Below, one piece after another: positions 25,504-34,130 of a stretch of 64,000 nucleotides of DNA. The stretch is from JAZDRH01 sp047470865 (GTDB taxonomy: Bacteria; Pseudomonadota; Gammaproteobacteria; Pseudomonadales; Pseudomonadaceae). The stretch's first letter is position 1; each line of letters begins with the position of its first letter. Both the position numbers and the translations under genes were made by a program. The DNA lies in assembly GCF_047470865.1 (NCBI RefSeq), contig NZ_JAZDRH010000002.1:158981-222980 (forward strand). The letters run 5' to 3'. The notes beneath the pieces are model-generated. The model saw only the letters and a program-made list of their open reading frames with translations, was not told the origin of the DNA and did not search any database.

Positions 25504-26685
25504 TCAATCCGGCGTCCTCCCTGACACTATTTCAGCCTGGTACCGCTTCAGTGACTTGATTGCCTGTTCTTCCACTTCCTGGGCTATGTAAGTATCTTGT
25601 GAATCCAAACTACTATCGCCGCGAAGCAAGGCTAAGGCTTCCCTTCTGCGCTGCTCATCCATTCCTGAAGCACGCAACACCCGTTCAAGACGGGATGAGA
25701 ATGTATGCCTGAGAGACTTGGCCGTTAAGTTTTCAGGAAGATCGTCTGCGTATTGCGATCGCAACAATTGAAAGAACTGTGTAATTGAGGATTGCGACAA
25801 AGGCGAACCCTCATCACTCAAGATTAAATAGTCTGATTCGTCTTGGCTTTTACTTTCAAGTACTTCACGCCAAGTAACAATGTACTCATTCAAAGCAAAT
25901 GCAAGCTGCTTATTCTCAATCGGGATGACTCGACCATTGCGCTTTATTTGAGGCCTCGGTCGTCTTACATCTAGTGGGTCCGCAGGTCTACGCTCAACCT
26001 TTATCGCCGAAATCGCACCAACCTGGACATCCTCTACCCTGAGGCTAAGCAGCTCACCTGGCCTTAAACCACAAAATAGCATCAGCCCAACAGATACATA
26101 ATTTCTAAATTTTACAGCAGAATCTCGCCCATAACCCTGCTCAGCATTGGGGTGCAATACCGCAAACAAGAAATCAACTTCTGACTCATTTAGGCCCTTT
26201 CGAAGACTCTTTCTCATTGGTGTGGCAGACATAAAGCTACCACCGAGCGTTTTAAGCAAAAATGATTTTCTCTCCCTTAAACGCTCATAGTCCAAGGAAG
26301 ATAGGGGCAGCTGACTAGTCAGGACGTCCATGCACCAACTGAAAAATTGTCGGATAGTTGTTAACCGTTGATTGAAGGTATTAGGCGCTACTGCACTTAT
26401 ACGCCCTTTTTCCTGATCAATTCTTAACACTTCGATCAAACCACCTTTTAATTCCGCTTCGTTAAATGAGTTTTGAGCCAGCAATTTCGTAGATAGGTCA
26501 CAATTCGATTTATCCAGCCAGCGATAGAGCACTGAAAGCTCTCTCAAATTCCGAACCAATGTATTTGTACTGAGGGAGCGTCTGGCAAGAATAAACTCAT
26601 TAGGTAAGACAACAGGCATACCAGAATCATCCAGCATCATTGGTATTTGTTCACCCGTTTTGTGTGTGACTAGCTCTATTTTCAT
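25504..26685 (-). CDS. Tyrosine recombinase (393 aa), TnpA-like
   Basis: This is the first gene of the recombinase set. It has an N-terminal SAM-like DNA-binding domain (about 30-130) and a catalytic domain with Arg in MLFCGLRPGELLSLRVEDV (about 208), KSLRHTFSSRL (Arg 326; Lys stands where His is usual in HxxR) and Tyr in SQDTYIAQE (about 366). Size matches Tn554 TnpA (361 aa). Its start lies within about 100 bp of the ssb terminator and so close to the right end of the element. Confidence 0.88.
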   Translation of the reverse strand: MKIELVTHKTGEQIPMMLDDSGMPVVLPNEFILARRSLSTNTLVRNLRELSVLYRWLDKSNCDLSTKLLAQNSFNEAELKGGLIEVLRIDQEKGRISAVAPNTFNQRLTTIRQFFSWCMDVLTSQLPLSSLDYERLRERKSFLLKTLGGSFMSATPMRKSLRKGLNESEVDFLFAVLHPNAEQGYGRDSAVKFRNYVSVGLMLFCGLRPGELLSLRVEDVQVGAISAIKVERRPADPLDVRRPRPQIKRNGRVIPIENKQLAFALNEYIVTWREVLESKSQDESDYLILSDEGSPLSQSSITQFFQLLRSQYADDLPENLTAKSLRHTFSSRLERVLRASGMDEQRRREALALLRGDSSLDSQDTYIAQEVEEQAIKSLKRYQAEIVSGRTPD

Positions 26686-26787
26686 TACACCACCCTTATT
26701 GACAAAAAAAGGATAGCCATAAAACTCTATTTTTATAATATTAATTATTATGCGATTTTATAAAGAGACAAAACTATCTAAAACAAA

Positions 26788-26823
26788 AAAGCCCTTCAAA
26801 TGTTTACACACTCAAAGGGCTTT
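26788..26823 (-). terminator. Terminator downstream of ssb
   Basis: Arms AAAGCCCTT (26788-26796) and AAGGGCTTT (26815-26823) are followed on the minus strand by TTTTTTG. It lies about 80 bases after the ssb stop and marks the limit of core DNA next to the island. Between it and the recombinase start at 26685 lies only AT-rich sequence. Confidence 0.75.
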
Positions 26824-26904
26824 ATTTTTCACTTATTGCCTGTAAAACCAATCTATTAAACAAACCTGATTATGAATTACTTAACAATAATTACTTTATG
26901 TCAT

Positions 26905-27396
26905 TCAGAACGGAATATCGTCATCAAAGCTATCATAATCTGGAGCTGGTTGAGCCGCAGGGCGTGATGACGCTGGCTGTTGTGGTTGCGCAGCAGTAGG
27001 TTGTGGTGCTGGGCGTGATGCCGCAGGGCGTGAGCCAGCCTCTTGGTTATCATTACGACCATCCAGCATTTGCATGGTACCGCCCATATCTACCACGATT
27101 TCTGTGGTGTAACGTTTCACACCGTCTTTTTCCCACTCACGTGTTTGCAGACGGCCTTCGACATAAACTTTTGAACCTTTACGTAGGTATTCCCCAGCAA
27201 TTTCTGCTAATTTGCCGAAAAACACTACACGGTGCCATTCAGTACGGTCGACCATCTGTCCTGTTTGCTTATCGCGCCAGCTATCACTAGTGGCTAAGGT
27301 AATGTTAGCGACAGCGTTACCATTGGGCATATAACGCACTTCAGGATCATTACCTAAATTACCAATTAAAATTACTTTGTTAATTCCACGCGCCAT
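26905..27396 (-). CDS. ssb: Single-stranded DNA-binding protein
   Basis: The 163-aa SSB has the OB fold (MARGINKVILIGNLGNDPEVRYMPNGNAVANITLATSDSW), a Pro/Gln/Ala-rich linker, and the acidic tip DDDIPF that recruits repair proteins. The open frame continues upstream to 27426, but ATG 27396 has a GGAG site and is the standard N-terminus. It starts 14 bases after the MFS gene, so the two are probably cotranscribed. Confidence 0.96.
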   Translation of the reverse strand: MARGINKVILIGNLGNDPEVRYMPNGNAVANITLATSDSWRDKQTGQMVDRTEWHRVVFFGKLAEIAGEYLRKGSKVYVEGRLQTREWEKDGVKRYTTEIVVDMGGTMQMLDGRNDNQEAGSRPAASRPAPQPTAAQPQQPASSRPAAQPAPDYDSFDDDIPF

Positions 27397-27410
27397 CTTG
27401 CTCTCCTCAG

Positions 27411-28790
27411 TTACGCTTGCACACAAGGCACAATACGCTCTAGCGATTCTCGATTTACTAATTGTGTATCAAATTTAATATAGACAGCAGATTCTTCTTC
27501 AACCCAGCTCACATCTGCTACGCCTTCCTGGGCATTTAGTTCCTTTAGCCAAGCAGCAGTATCCTTTGTATCCACCACATTAAGACGCATGCTAGTTACA
27601 TACGGTGGTTCTTGCATTGTACATACCAGCAACAGCCAAATAACTGCCAGTACTGCACAGCCAATAAATACCAGCTCAGTTCCACCTATGGCTAAAAGCT
27701 TGCCACCTAAAATACCACCTAAGGCCGCACCTAAAAACTGGCTAGTTGAATAAATACCCATTGCAGTACCTTTATTACCTGCTGGTGCCTGCTTACTTAT
27801 TAAAGAAGGTAATGAAGCTTCTAACAAATTAAATGCACAAAAAAACAGGATAAACCCTATAACCAACAATACTAGATTAATCCCCAGCCAAGCAAAGTAG
27901 AGTTCTATCAATAACAGCGCAGTGACTGCTCCAATCAATACTTTCTTCATTTGGCGCTTTTTTTCGCCAATAATAATGAAGGGAATCATACTAAAAAAGC
28001 CAAGCAAGACAGCCACAAGGTAAACCCACCAATGCTGCTCTTTAGCTAGCCCACCTTGTTCAACAAGCTGCAAAGGTAGTGCTATAAAGCTGGCCATTAA
28101 TAAGCTATGCAAAATTAAAATACTAAAATCCAAACGCAATAAATGACGATCTTTCAAGGTTTCCATAAAGACTTGAAGGTTAACGCCAGCCTCGCGATTT
28201 CTTAGGCGTTGTTGCGGCTTAGGTACTACCAAGGCCGTTATAACAATGCCTACTAACGCCATTATGCCTGTGGCATAGAATAAACCTGACAATGCAAAAT
28301 GCTTGGTTAGCAAAGGGCCTATCACCATAGCTATAGCAAAGGATAAGCCTATGCTCATGCCTATCATGGCCATCGCTTTGGTGCGGTGCTGTTCTCTTGT
28401 TAAGTCCGATAGTAACGCCATTACAGCGGCGGAAATTGCACCTGTACCTTGCAAAATGCGCCCCAAAATAACGCCCCAGATAGAATCAGAATAGCCTGCT
28501 ACAAGACTACCTAAAGCAAACAACAGCAAACCTAGATAAATAATAGGCATACGCCCAAAGCGATCAGACAGCATACCAAAGGGAATCTGTAATAACGCCT
28601 GGGTTAAACCATAGGCTCCAATCGCAAAGCCTAATAGTGCTGGTGTCGCACCTTGCAACGATGTTCCATAGGTCATCATTACAGGCAACACCATAAACAT
28701 ACCTAGCATGCGAAAAGCAAAAACCAGTGATAAACCGCCTGCGGCACGCATCTCCTGTGGAGTGAGCGTATCATTGCTATACTTCTGCAT
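27411..28790 (-). CDS. MFS transporter, YajR-like
   Basis: This 459-aa inner-membrane transporter has about 12 membrane segments, the MFS motif A DRFGRMPIIYLG (about residue 80) and GRILQGTGAISAAVMALLSD. It carries a soluble C-terminal domain (VTSMRLNVVDTKDTAAWLKELNAQEGVADVSWV) like the YAM domain of E. coli YajR (454 aa). Substrate is unknown. It lies between ssb and a divergent uvrA, the usual Pseudomonas arrangement. Confidence 0.88.
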   Translation of the reverse strand: MQKYSNDTLTPQEMRAAGGLSLVFAFRMLGMFMVLPVMMTYGTSLQGATPALLGFAIGAYGLTQALLQIPFGMLSDRFGRMPIIYLGLLLFALGSLVAGYSDSIWGVILGRILQGTGAISAAVMALLSDLTREQHRTKAMAMIGMSIGLSFAIAMVIGPLLTKHFALSGLFYATGIMALVGIVITALVVPKPQQRLRNREAGVNLQVFMETLKDRHLLRLDFSILILHSLLMASFIALPLQLVEQGGLAKEQHWWVYLVAVLLGFFSMIPFIIIGEKKRQMKKVLIGAVTALLLIELYFAWLGINLVLLVIGFILFFCAFNLLEASLPSLISKQAPAGNKGTAMGIYSTSQFLGAALGGILGGKLLAIGGTELVFIGCAVLAVIWLLLVCTMQEPPYVTSMRLNVVDTKDTAAWLKELNAQEGVADVSWVEEESAVYIKFDTQLVNRESLERIVPCVQA

Positions 28791-28836
28791 GATTCCCCCT
28801 AAAAATAACTTTGCCGATTCTAACAGGGCAAACGTT

Positions 28837-28878
28837 TTGCCGCAGCATCACATTGCTTTATACTGGTTACTTTTACAG
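28837..28878 (+). promoter_or_regulatory. uvrA promoter with LexA-like SOS box
   Basis: TTGCCG (28837-28842) and TATACT (28859-28864) are 16 bp apart. Overlapping the -10 is TACTGGTTACTTTTACAG (28861-28878), which fits the LexA consensus CTGT-N8-ACAG with a single mismatch. It lies 20 bases before the uvrA start, and the divergent MFS-ssb transcript begins nearby, so both could be SOS-controlled. Confidence 0.6.
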
Positions 28879-28898
28879 CACTTGTGCGAGATAGGATA

Positions 28899-31727
28899 GT
28901 GGAAAATATTTCAATTCGTGGTGCACGCACTCACAACTTAAAGAACATCGACTTAACGCTTCCTCGCAATAAGCTGATTGTGATCACTGGACTATCAGGT
29001 TCAGGAAAGTCCTCGCTGGCCTTTGATACCTTATATGCAGAAGGACAGCGACGCTATGTAGAGTCACTTTCAGCCTATGCCCGCCAATTTTTATCGATGA
29101 TGGAAAAACCTGAGGTGGATAGCATTGAAGGCTTATCTCCTGCCATTTCTATTGAACAGAAATCAACCTCGCACAACCCTCGCTCAACCGTTGGCACCAT
29201 TACTGAAATTTATGATTATTTACGCTTACTCTATGCTCGTGTAGGCATACCCCATTGTCCTGATCATGACTTACCATTAGAAGCACAAACCGTAAGCCAA
29301 ATGGTTGACCAAGTATTAGCTATCGAGGAAGGCACTAAGCTTATGTTGTTAGCGCCTGTTGTTCGCGAGCGTAAGGGTGAACATCTGGTTCTGTTTGAGA
29401 ACTTACGCGCTCAAGGCTTTGTTCGCGCACGCATTGATGGGCGTCTGTATGAGCTAGATGATATCCCCAGTTTAGATAAACAAAAAAAACACAGCATTGA
29501 AGTTGTAATTGACCGCTTTAAAGTGCGCAGCGATTTACAACAACGCCTTGCTGAGTCATTTGAAACAGCACTTAACTTGGCTGACGGTATTGCTCTGATC
29601 GCTCCAATGGAAGGGGAAAACTTAGATGAAATAATTTTCTCTGCCCGCTTTGCTTGCCCTCATTGCGGGCATTCCATTAGTGAACTTGAACCTAAGCTGT
29701 TTTCTTTTAATAACCCAGCAGGTGCTTGCCCTACCTGCGATGGTTTAGGCGTAAAACAGTTTTTTGATGCTAAGCGCTTAATCAATGCCGAACTTACTTT
29801 AGGTGAAGGGGCTATTCGCGGCTGGGATAGACGCAATGCTTACTATTTCCAAATGCTGAGCTCATTAGCTAAGCATTATCAATTTGATATCGATACCGTA
29901 TTTAAGCAGCTTAGCAAAACGGATCAAACACGGATTCTGTATGGTTCAGGTAAAGAGGATATTCTGTTCCGCTACCTCAATGACCGTGGCGATATAGTAC
30001 AACGCGCCCATCCATTTGAAGGCATCATCCCTAACTTAGAGCGGCGCTATCGTGAAACAGAATCCACCAGCGTGCGTGAGGAGCTAAGCAAATACCTGAG
30101 CACTCAATCCTGCCCTGACTGTGAAGGTAGCCGTTTACGCCGTGATGCACGCTATGTCTGGGTAGGTGAGAAAGTGCTGCCTACAGTGGTACGCATGCCC
30201 GTCGGTGAAGCCTGCCACTATTTTGCGCAACTTAACTTAGACGGTCGCCGCGGAGAAATTGCGGGAAAAATTCTTAAAGAAATTTGCGCCCGTCTGCAGT
30301 TCTTAGTCAATGTTGGTTTAGATTATCTAACACTGGATCGCAGTGCGGACACCTTATCGGGCGGTGAAGCTCAACGTATTCGCCTAGCCAGCCAAATTGG
30401 TGCTGGCTTAGTTGGCGTTATGTATATTTTAGATGAACCTTCCATTGGCTTACATCAACGCGACAATGAACGCTTACTCAGCACACTTACACATCTACGT
30501 AACCTAGGCAATACAGTCATTGTAGTGGAGCACGACGAAGATGCGATTCGCTTAGCTGACTATGTTGTCGATATTGGTCCAGGCGCTGGGGTACATGGCG
30601 GACAAATTGTAGCGCAAGGAACACCTGAGCAAATTATGCGCAACCCCGCCTCGTTAACAGGGCAATATTTAAGCCGAGAAAAGAAAATTACCTATCCACA
30701 GCAGCGTACCGCTTTTGATAAAAAACGCCTGCTCGAACTCAAAGGCGCAACAGGTAACAACTTAAAAAACGTCAACCTAACTATTCCTGTTGGTTTATTC
30801 ACCTGCATTACAGGGGTTTCAGGTTCAGGAAAATCGACCTTAATTAACAATACATTACGCCCTATTACTGCCACAGAACTCAATGGCGCAACTACCTTAG
30901 AAGCTGCACCCTACACCAGCTTTCATGGTATGCAGCATTTAGACAAGGTTGTCGATATTGACCAAAGCCCTATTGGTCGCACGCCACGTTCTAACCCAGC
31001 GACCTATACAGGTATTTTCACCCCAGTTCGCGAGCTGTTTTCAGGCGTACCTGAATCGAGAGCGCGCGGTTACTCCCCTGGCCGTTTCTCGTTCAACGTC
31101 AAAGGTGGGCGCTGTGAAGCTTGCCAAGGCGATGGCGTAATTAAAGTAGAAATGCACTTTCTGCCTGATATTTATGTACCTTGTGATCTTTGTAAAGGCA
31201 AACGCTATAACCGAGAAACATTGGATATTCGCTATAAAGGTAAAAATATTCATGAAGTATTGGATATGACCATTGAAGACGCTCGCGCCTTTTTTGATGC
31301 GGTACCAGCGCTCTCTCGAAAACTACAAACACTGATAGATGTAGGGCTTTCCTATATTCGCTTAGGACAAAGTGCTACTACTTTATCTGGTGGCGAAGCC
31401 CAACGCGTGAAGTTAGCCCGCGAGCTGTCTAAGCGCGATACAGGAAAAACTCTTTATATTCTAGATGAGCCAACAACAGGGCTACATTTTGCAGATATTC
31501 AACAGTTGCTTGATGTACTCCATCAACTGCGTGATCGTGGCAATACCGTTGTTGTTATTGAGCATAATCTTGATGTGATAAAAACGGCTGATTGGATTGT
31601 CGATCTCGGCCCTGAAGGTGGCTCAGGTGGTGGAGAAATCATTGCCACGGGCACACCAGAACAAATTGCACAACATAAAAATTCACACACTGGTCGCTTC
31701 CTAAAGCCATTACTTGCACAAGAATGA
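28899..31727 (+). CDS. uvrA: Excinuclease ABC subunit A
   Basis: UvrA finds bulky DNA lesions and loads UvrB. The 942-aa protein has two ABC ATPase halves: Walker A GLSGSGKSS near the start and GVSGSGKST in the middle, signature LSGGEAQR twice, and zinc modules (CPHCGHS...CPTCDGLG and CEACQGDG...CDLCKGKR). A GTG at 28884 is in frame, but GTG 28899 (VENISIRGARTHNLKNIDL) aligns with the known Pseudomonas start. Confidence 0.97.
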   Translation: MENISIRGARTHNLKNIDLTLPRNKLIVITGLSGSGKSSLAFDTLYAEGQRRYVESLSAYARQFLSMMEKPEVDSIEGLSPAISIEQKSTSHNPRSTVGTITEIYDYLRLLYARVGIPHCPDHDLPLEAQTVSQMVDQVLAIEEGTKLMLLAPVVRERKGEHLVLFENLRAQGFVRARIDGRLYELDDIPSLDKQKKHSIEVVIDRFKVRSDLQQRLAESFETALNLADGIALIAPMEGENLDEIIFSARFACPHCGHSISELEPKLFSFNNPAGACPTCDGLGVKQFFDAKRLINAELTLGEGAIRGWDRRNAYYFQMLSSLAKHYQFDIDTVFKQLSKTDQTRILYGSGKEDILFRYLNDRGDIVQRAHPFEGIIPNLERRYRETESTSVREELSKYLSTQSCPDCEGSRLRRDARYVWVGEKVLPTVVRMPVGEACHYFAQLNLDGRRGEIAGKILKEICARLQFLVNVGLDYLTLDRSADTLSGGEAQRIRLASQIGAGLVGVMYILDEPSIGLHQRDNERLLSTLTHLRNLGNTVIVVEHDEDAIRLADYVVDIGPGAGVHGGQIVAQGTPEQIMRNPASLTGQYLSREKKITYPQQRTAFDKKRLLELKGATGNNLKNVNLTIPVGLFTCITGVSGSGKSTLINNTLRPITATELNGATTLEAAPYTSFHGMQHLDKVVDIDQSPIGRTPRSNPATYTGIFTPVRELFSGVPESRARGYSPGRFSFNVKGGRCEACQGDGVIKVEMHFLPDIYVPCDLCKGKRYNRETLDIRYKGKNIHEVLDMTIEDARAFFDAVPALSRKLQTLIDVGLSYIRLGQSATTLSGGEAQRVKLARELSKRDTGKTLYILDEPTTGLHFADIQQLLDVLHQLRDRGNTVVVIEHNLDVIKTADWIVDLGPEGGSGGGEIIATGTPEQIAQHKNSHTGRFLKPLLAQE

Positions 31728-31735
31728 TACACTTT

Positions 31736-31767
31736 AAGGGTTTTAACTCGTGGTTAAGACCCTTTTT
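31736..31767 (+). terminator. Terminator after uvrA
   Basis: A stem AAGGGTTTTAAC with GGTTAAGACCCTT is followed by a T run, just after the uvrA stop and before xseB. Confidence 0.75.
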
Positions 31768-31783
31768 ATAACGAGTACTAATT

Positions 31784-32026
31784 ATGGTTCGCAAAAAAAA
31801 CACGGCTAACTTTGAACAGTCATTAACACAGCTTCAGGCTTTAGTAGAGCAACTAGAACAAGGCGATCTATCACTTGAACAAGCCTTGGCTCACTTTGAA
31901 CAAGGCGTCACCTTAACCCGTGAATGCCAGCAAGCCTTAAGCCAAGCTGAGCAAAAGGTCACACAACTGTTAGAACGTAATGAGCAATTAGTAGAACAGC
32001 CTTTTTCTGCGGAGCAAAGTGAGTGA
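31784..32026 (+). CDS. xseB: Exodeoxyribonuclease VII small subunit
   Basis: The 80-aa protein has the XseB fold signature FEQSLTQLQALVEQLEQGDLSLEQALAHFEQGVTLTRECQQAL. It joins the large subunit XseA (not in this window) to degrade single-stranded DNA. The stop overlaps the GTG start of ispA by 4 bases (GTGA). Confidence 0.95.
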   Translation: MVRKKNTANFEQSLTQLQALVEQLEQGDLSLEQALAHFEQGVTLTRECQQALSQAEQKVTQLLERNEQLVEQPFSAEQSE

Positions 32027-32910
32027 TTCAAGCGTATCAAAAATGCTGCCAAGAAAGAGTAGATAGCGTTTTAACCCGCGTCTTACAAGCCAAACAACCA
32101 AAGCTAGCGCGCTTATATGAAGCTATGTACTATAGCGTGATGAATGGTGGAAAACGGGTACGTCCCTTGCTAGCTTATGCAGCTTGTGAAGCTGTTGGTG
32201 GTGCCATGGCACAAGCTGATGCCGCCGCCAGCGCTATAGAACTAATCCATGCCTACTCATTAGTGCATGACGATCTTCCGGCTATGGACGACGACGACCT
32301 ACGCCGCGGGAAACCTACAACCCATATTGCCTATGATGAAGCCTGCGCTATTTTAGCAGGTGATGGTTTACAAAGCTTGGCATTTGAAGTGCTAAGCAGT
32401 GCTGAATTTAACCCTTGCCAAGCCCAAACACGCCTTAATATGGTACTACAGCTCGCTCAGGCAGCAGGTCCTAACGGCATGGTTGGTGGGCAAGCGATTG
32501 ACCTTGGCTCTGTAGGTAAGCATTTAACACCGTCTGATTTAGAGCATATGCATCGCCATAAAACCGGCGCGCTCATCTGTGCCGCTACTTACCTAGGTGC
32601 ACTAGCCAGTGAAAAGGCCAGTCGACAGCAGCTAGAATCGCTACATGCCTATTCGCAGCATATTGGCCTAGCCTTTCAAGTACAGGATGATATTCTTGAT
32701 GTCATTACAGACACCTCAACACTAGGCAAGCGCCAAGGTAGCGATATCGAGCATAACAAGCCAACTTACCCTGCGCTTATGGGGCTAGACAACGCTAAAG
32801 AGTATGCCCAAGAACTCAAACAGCAGGCTATTTCTGCCATTACAAGAGATGACTTAAACGCTGCGCATCTTATTGATTTAGCAGAATATATAGTTAATCG
32901 AAACCATTAA
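32023..32910 (+). CDS. ispA: Farnesyl diphosphate synthase
   Basis: This 295-aa trans-prenyltransferase condenses DMAPP/GPP with IPP. It shows the first Asp-rich motif DDLPAMDDDDLRRGKPT (about 85-100), GGQAIDL, and the second Asp-rich motif QVQDDILDV (about 220). Start is GTG 32023, coupled to xseB. In Pseudomonas dxs normally follows; here a hairpin and tRNA genes follow instead. Confidence 0.95.
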   Translation: MIQAYQKCCQERVDSVLTRVLQAKQPKLARLYEAMYYSVMNGGKRVRPLLAYAACEAVGGAMAQADAAASAIELIHAYSLVHDDLPAMDDDDLRRGKPTTHIAYDEACAILAGDGLQSLAFEVLSSAEFNPCQAQTRLNMVLQLAQAAGPNGMVGGQAIDLGSVGKHLTPSDLEHMHRHKTGALICAATYLGALASEKASRQQLESLHAYSQHIGLAFQVQDDILDVITDTSTLGKRQGSDIEHNKPTYPALMGLDNAKEYAQELKQQAISAITRDDLNAAHLIDLAEYIVNRNH

Positions 32911-32933
32911 AAATTTCTGTTATTTTGAGCCGC

Positions 32934-32962
32934 CCCCAAAAAGCATGCACCACTTTTTGGGG
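32934..32962 (+). terminator. Hairpin after ispA
   Basis: Arms CCCCAAAAAG and CTTTTTGGGG (10 bp) with a 9-base loop lie 23 bases after ispA. There is no strong T run downstream, so it may end transcription only partly. Confidence 0.5.
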
Positions 32963-33010
32963 TAGTTCAATTTTGGCAGTTATGTTTATCATCACTTTTT
33001 AGCAGACGAA

Positions 33011-33042
33011 AAAAAACGCCTAATAAAATATTAGGCGTTTTT
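33011..33042 (-). terminator. Terminator of tRNA cluster
   Basis: Arms AAAAACGCCTAAT and ATTAGGCGTTTTT form a 13-bp stem followed by T residues on the minus strand. It lies just after tRNA-Lys. Confidence 0.85.
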
Positions 33043-33047
33043 AAATA

Positions 33048-33122
33048 TGGTGGGTCGTGTAGGGGTCGAACCTACGACCAATTGGTTAAAAGCCAACTGC
33101 TCTACCACTGAGCTAACGACCC
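33048..33122 (-). tRNA. tRNA-Lys (anticodon TTT)
   Basis: The minus strand folds as a full cloverleaf: acceptor GGGTCGT with ACGACCC, D arm AGCTCAGTGGTAGAGC, anticodon loop CTTTTAA and T arm GTTCGAA. CCA is encoded. Last of three tRNA genes transcribed together. Confidence 0.97.
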
Positions 33123-33127
33123 AAAAA

Positions 33128-33203
33128 TGGTCGGGGTAGGGGGACTCGAACTCCCGACATCCTGCTCCCAAAGCAGGCGCGCTACCAACTGCGCTATACC
33201 CCG
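33128..33203 (-). tRNA. tRNA-Pro (anticodon TGG)
   Basis: Acceptor CGGGGTA pairs with TACCCCG, the anticodon loop is TTTGGGA, the T arm contains GTTCGAG, and CCA is encoded. It lies 5 bases before tRNA-Lys. Confidence 0.97.
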
Positions 33204-33205
33204 AG

Positions 33206-33281
33206 TGGCTCCGCAACCTGGACTCGAACCAGGGACCAACAGATTAACAGTCTGCTGCTCTACCGACTGAGCTATTGCGGA
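33206..33281 (-). tRNA. tRNA-Asn (anticodon GTT)
   Basis: Acceptor TCCGCAA pairs with TTGCGGA, the anticodon loop is CTGTTAA, the T arm contains GTTCGAG, discriminator G and CCA encoded. First gene of the Asn-Pro-Lys cluster. Confidence 0.97.
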
Positions 33282-33508
33282 ACAGCTCCTAACTTTAAGC
33301 TGCTTAGTGCTGCTCTCGGCTAGTGGCGGTGCATTCTACTAGAAATCCCTTGAGTGTCAACTACTTATTTAAATTATTTTGATTTTTTTTAACTCACTAG
33401 GAAAAACACTAGCGTTTACGCTGCTTTGACACAATAAGCTACATAGCAATAACAATTTACTTAACAAAGCCATTACACTATACCCGTAACAAAGCTGCAG
33501 GTATTTCT

Positions 33509-34129
33509 ATGCGTCGCACTAAAACCAATGCTGAACAAACCCGTGCTGACATCATTTTAGCAGCCGAACAACTCTTTTTAAAAAATGGTGTAGCTCATAC
33601 ATCATTAGAGCAGGTAGCACGCGAAGCGGGGGTAACTCGTGGCGCTGTCTATTGGCATTTCAATAATAAAGCACATTTATTCAACGAGATTCTAAACCAA
33701 ATTCGCTTACCTTCTGAACAGCTAGCGGAGCAAATTGGTCTGTGTTCCAATGAAAGCTCGGCCTATGTCTTGCGCAACCAAATTATTGAGGCGCTGCAAG
33801 GCCTAGCCTTAAATGAACGTAAACGCCGCATTTTTACTATTTTATTGCGCCGTTGTGAGTTTACGGATGATATACGCGAAGCCGAGGTGCGCCATGAGAT
33901 ATTTATCAATACCTTTATTGATCTTTGTACTCAGCTCTTTGCCAAGTTAGAAGACCAACAACTGCTACGCGAAGGTATTAATGCACGCCGGGCAGCACTT
34001 TCTGTGCACTCTATGGTGGTTGGTTTATTACATGATTGGCTTCGCGACCCTAAACTATTCAATCTAGAAGAAGACATAGCACACATGCTAAACGCCCTAT
34101 TCCGTGGGCTTATTAAAAACTGGGATTAG
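33509..34129 (+). CDS. TetR-family regulator, AcrR/TtgR-like
   Basis: The 206-aa protein has the TetR helix-turn-helix (RADIILAAEQLFLKNGVAHTSLEQVAREAGVTRGAVYWHFNNKAHLFNEIL, about 13-65), with the phrase GVTRGAVYWHF typical of AcrR/TtgR/MtrR repressors of multidrug pumps. The C-terminal ligand domain resembles the TtgR type (ALNERKRRIFTILLRRCEFTDD). No efflux operon is adjacent in the window, so its target is elsewhere or lost. Convergent with rlmJ with one base between. Confidence 0.88.
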   Translation: MRRTKTNAEQTRADIILAAEQLFLKNGVAHTSLEQVAREAGVTRGAVYWHFNNKAHLFNEILNQIRLPSEQLAEQIGLCSNESSAYVLRNQIIEALQGLALNERKRRIFTILLRRCEFTDDIREAEVRHEIFINTFIDLCTQLFAKLEDQQLLREGINARRAALSVHSMVVGLLHDWLRDPKLFNLEEDIAHMLNALFRGLIKNWD

Positions 34130-34130
34130 G

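Larger units (their letters stand above)
9337..26760 (-). mobile_element. Tn554-like tyrosine-recombinase element carrying defence genes (ends approximate)
   Basis: All genes from hsdR to the 393-aa recombinase are on the minus strand and none belongs to the surrounding core set. Three tyrosine recombinases of 393, 490 and 669 aa plus a 158-aa coiled-coil protein form the right end, in the order tnpA-like, extra recombinase, tnpB-like, tnpC-like. Tn554 itself has TnpA, TnpB and TnpC; the additional recombinase and all cargo differ. The right boundary must lie between 26686 and the ssb terminator at 26788. The left boundary is placed at the GCGTAA cluster by inference. I found no convincing target duplication, which fits this family. 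Base composition of the hsd region looks more GC-rich than the flanks. Confidence 0.65.

Noticed and set aside
21453..26685. RIT (recombinase-in-trio) element
   Set aside because: Three recombinases are present, but the small fourth coiled-coil gene and the large 669-aa TnpB-like protein fit a Tn554-type set better. Not fully excluded.
33031..33216. Open frame across the tRNA genes
   Set aside because: It is entirely made of tRNA-Lys and tRNA-Pro sequence.
33048..33281. tRNA genes as the integration site of the island
   Set aside because: The island lies more than 6 kb away and no tRNA 3' fragment is seen near its ends.
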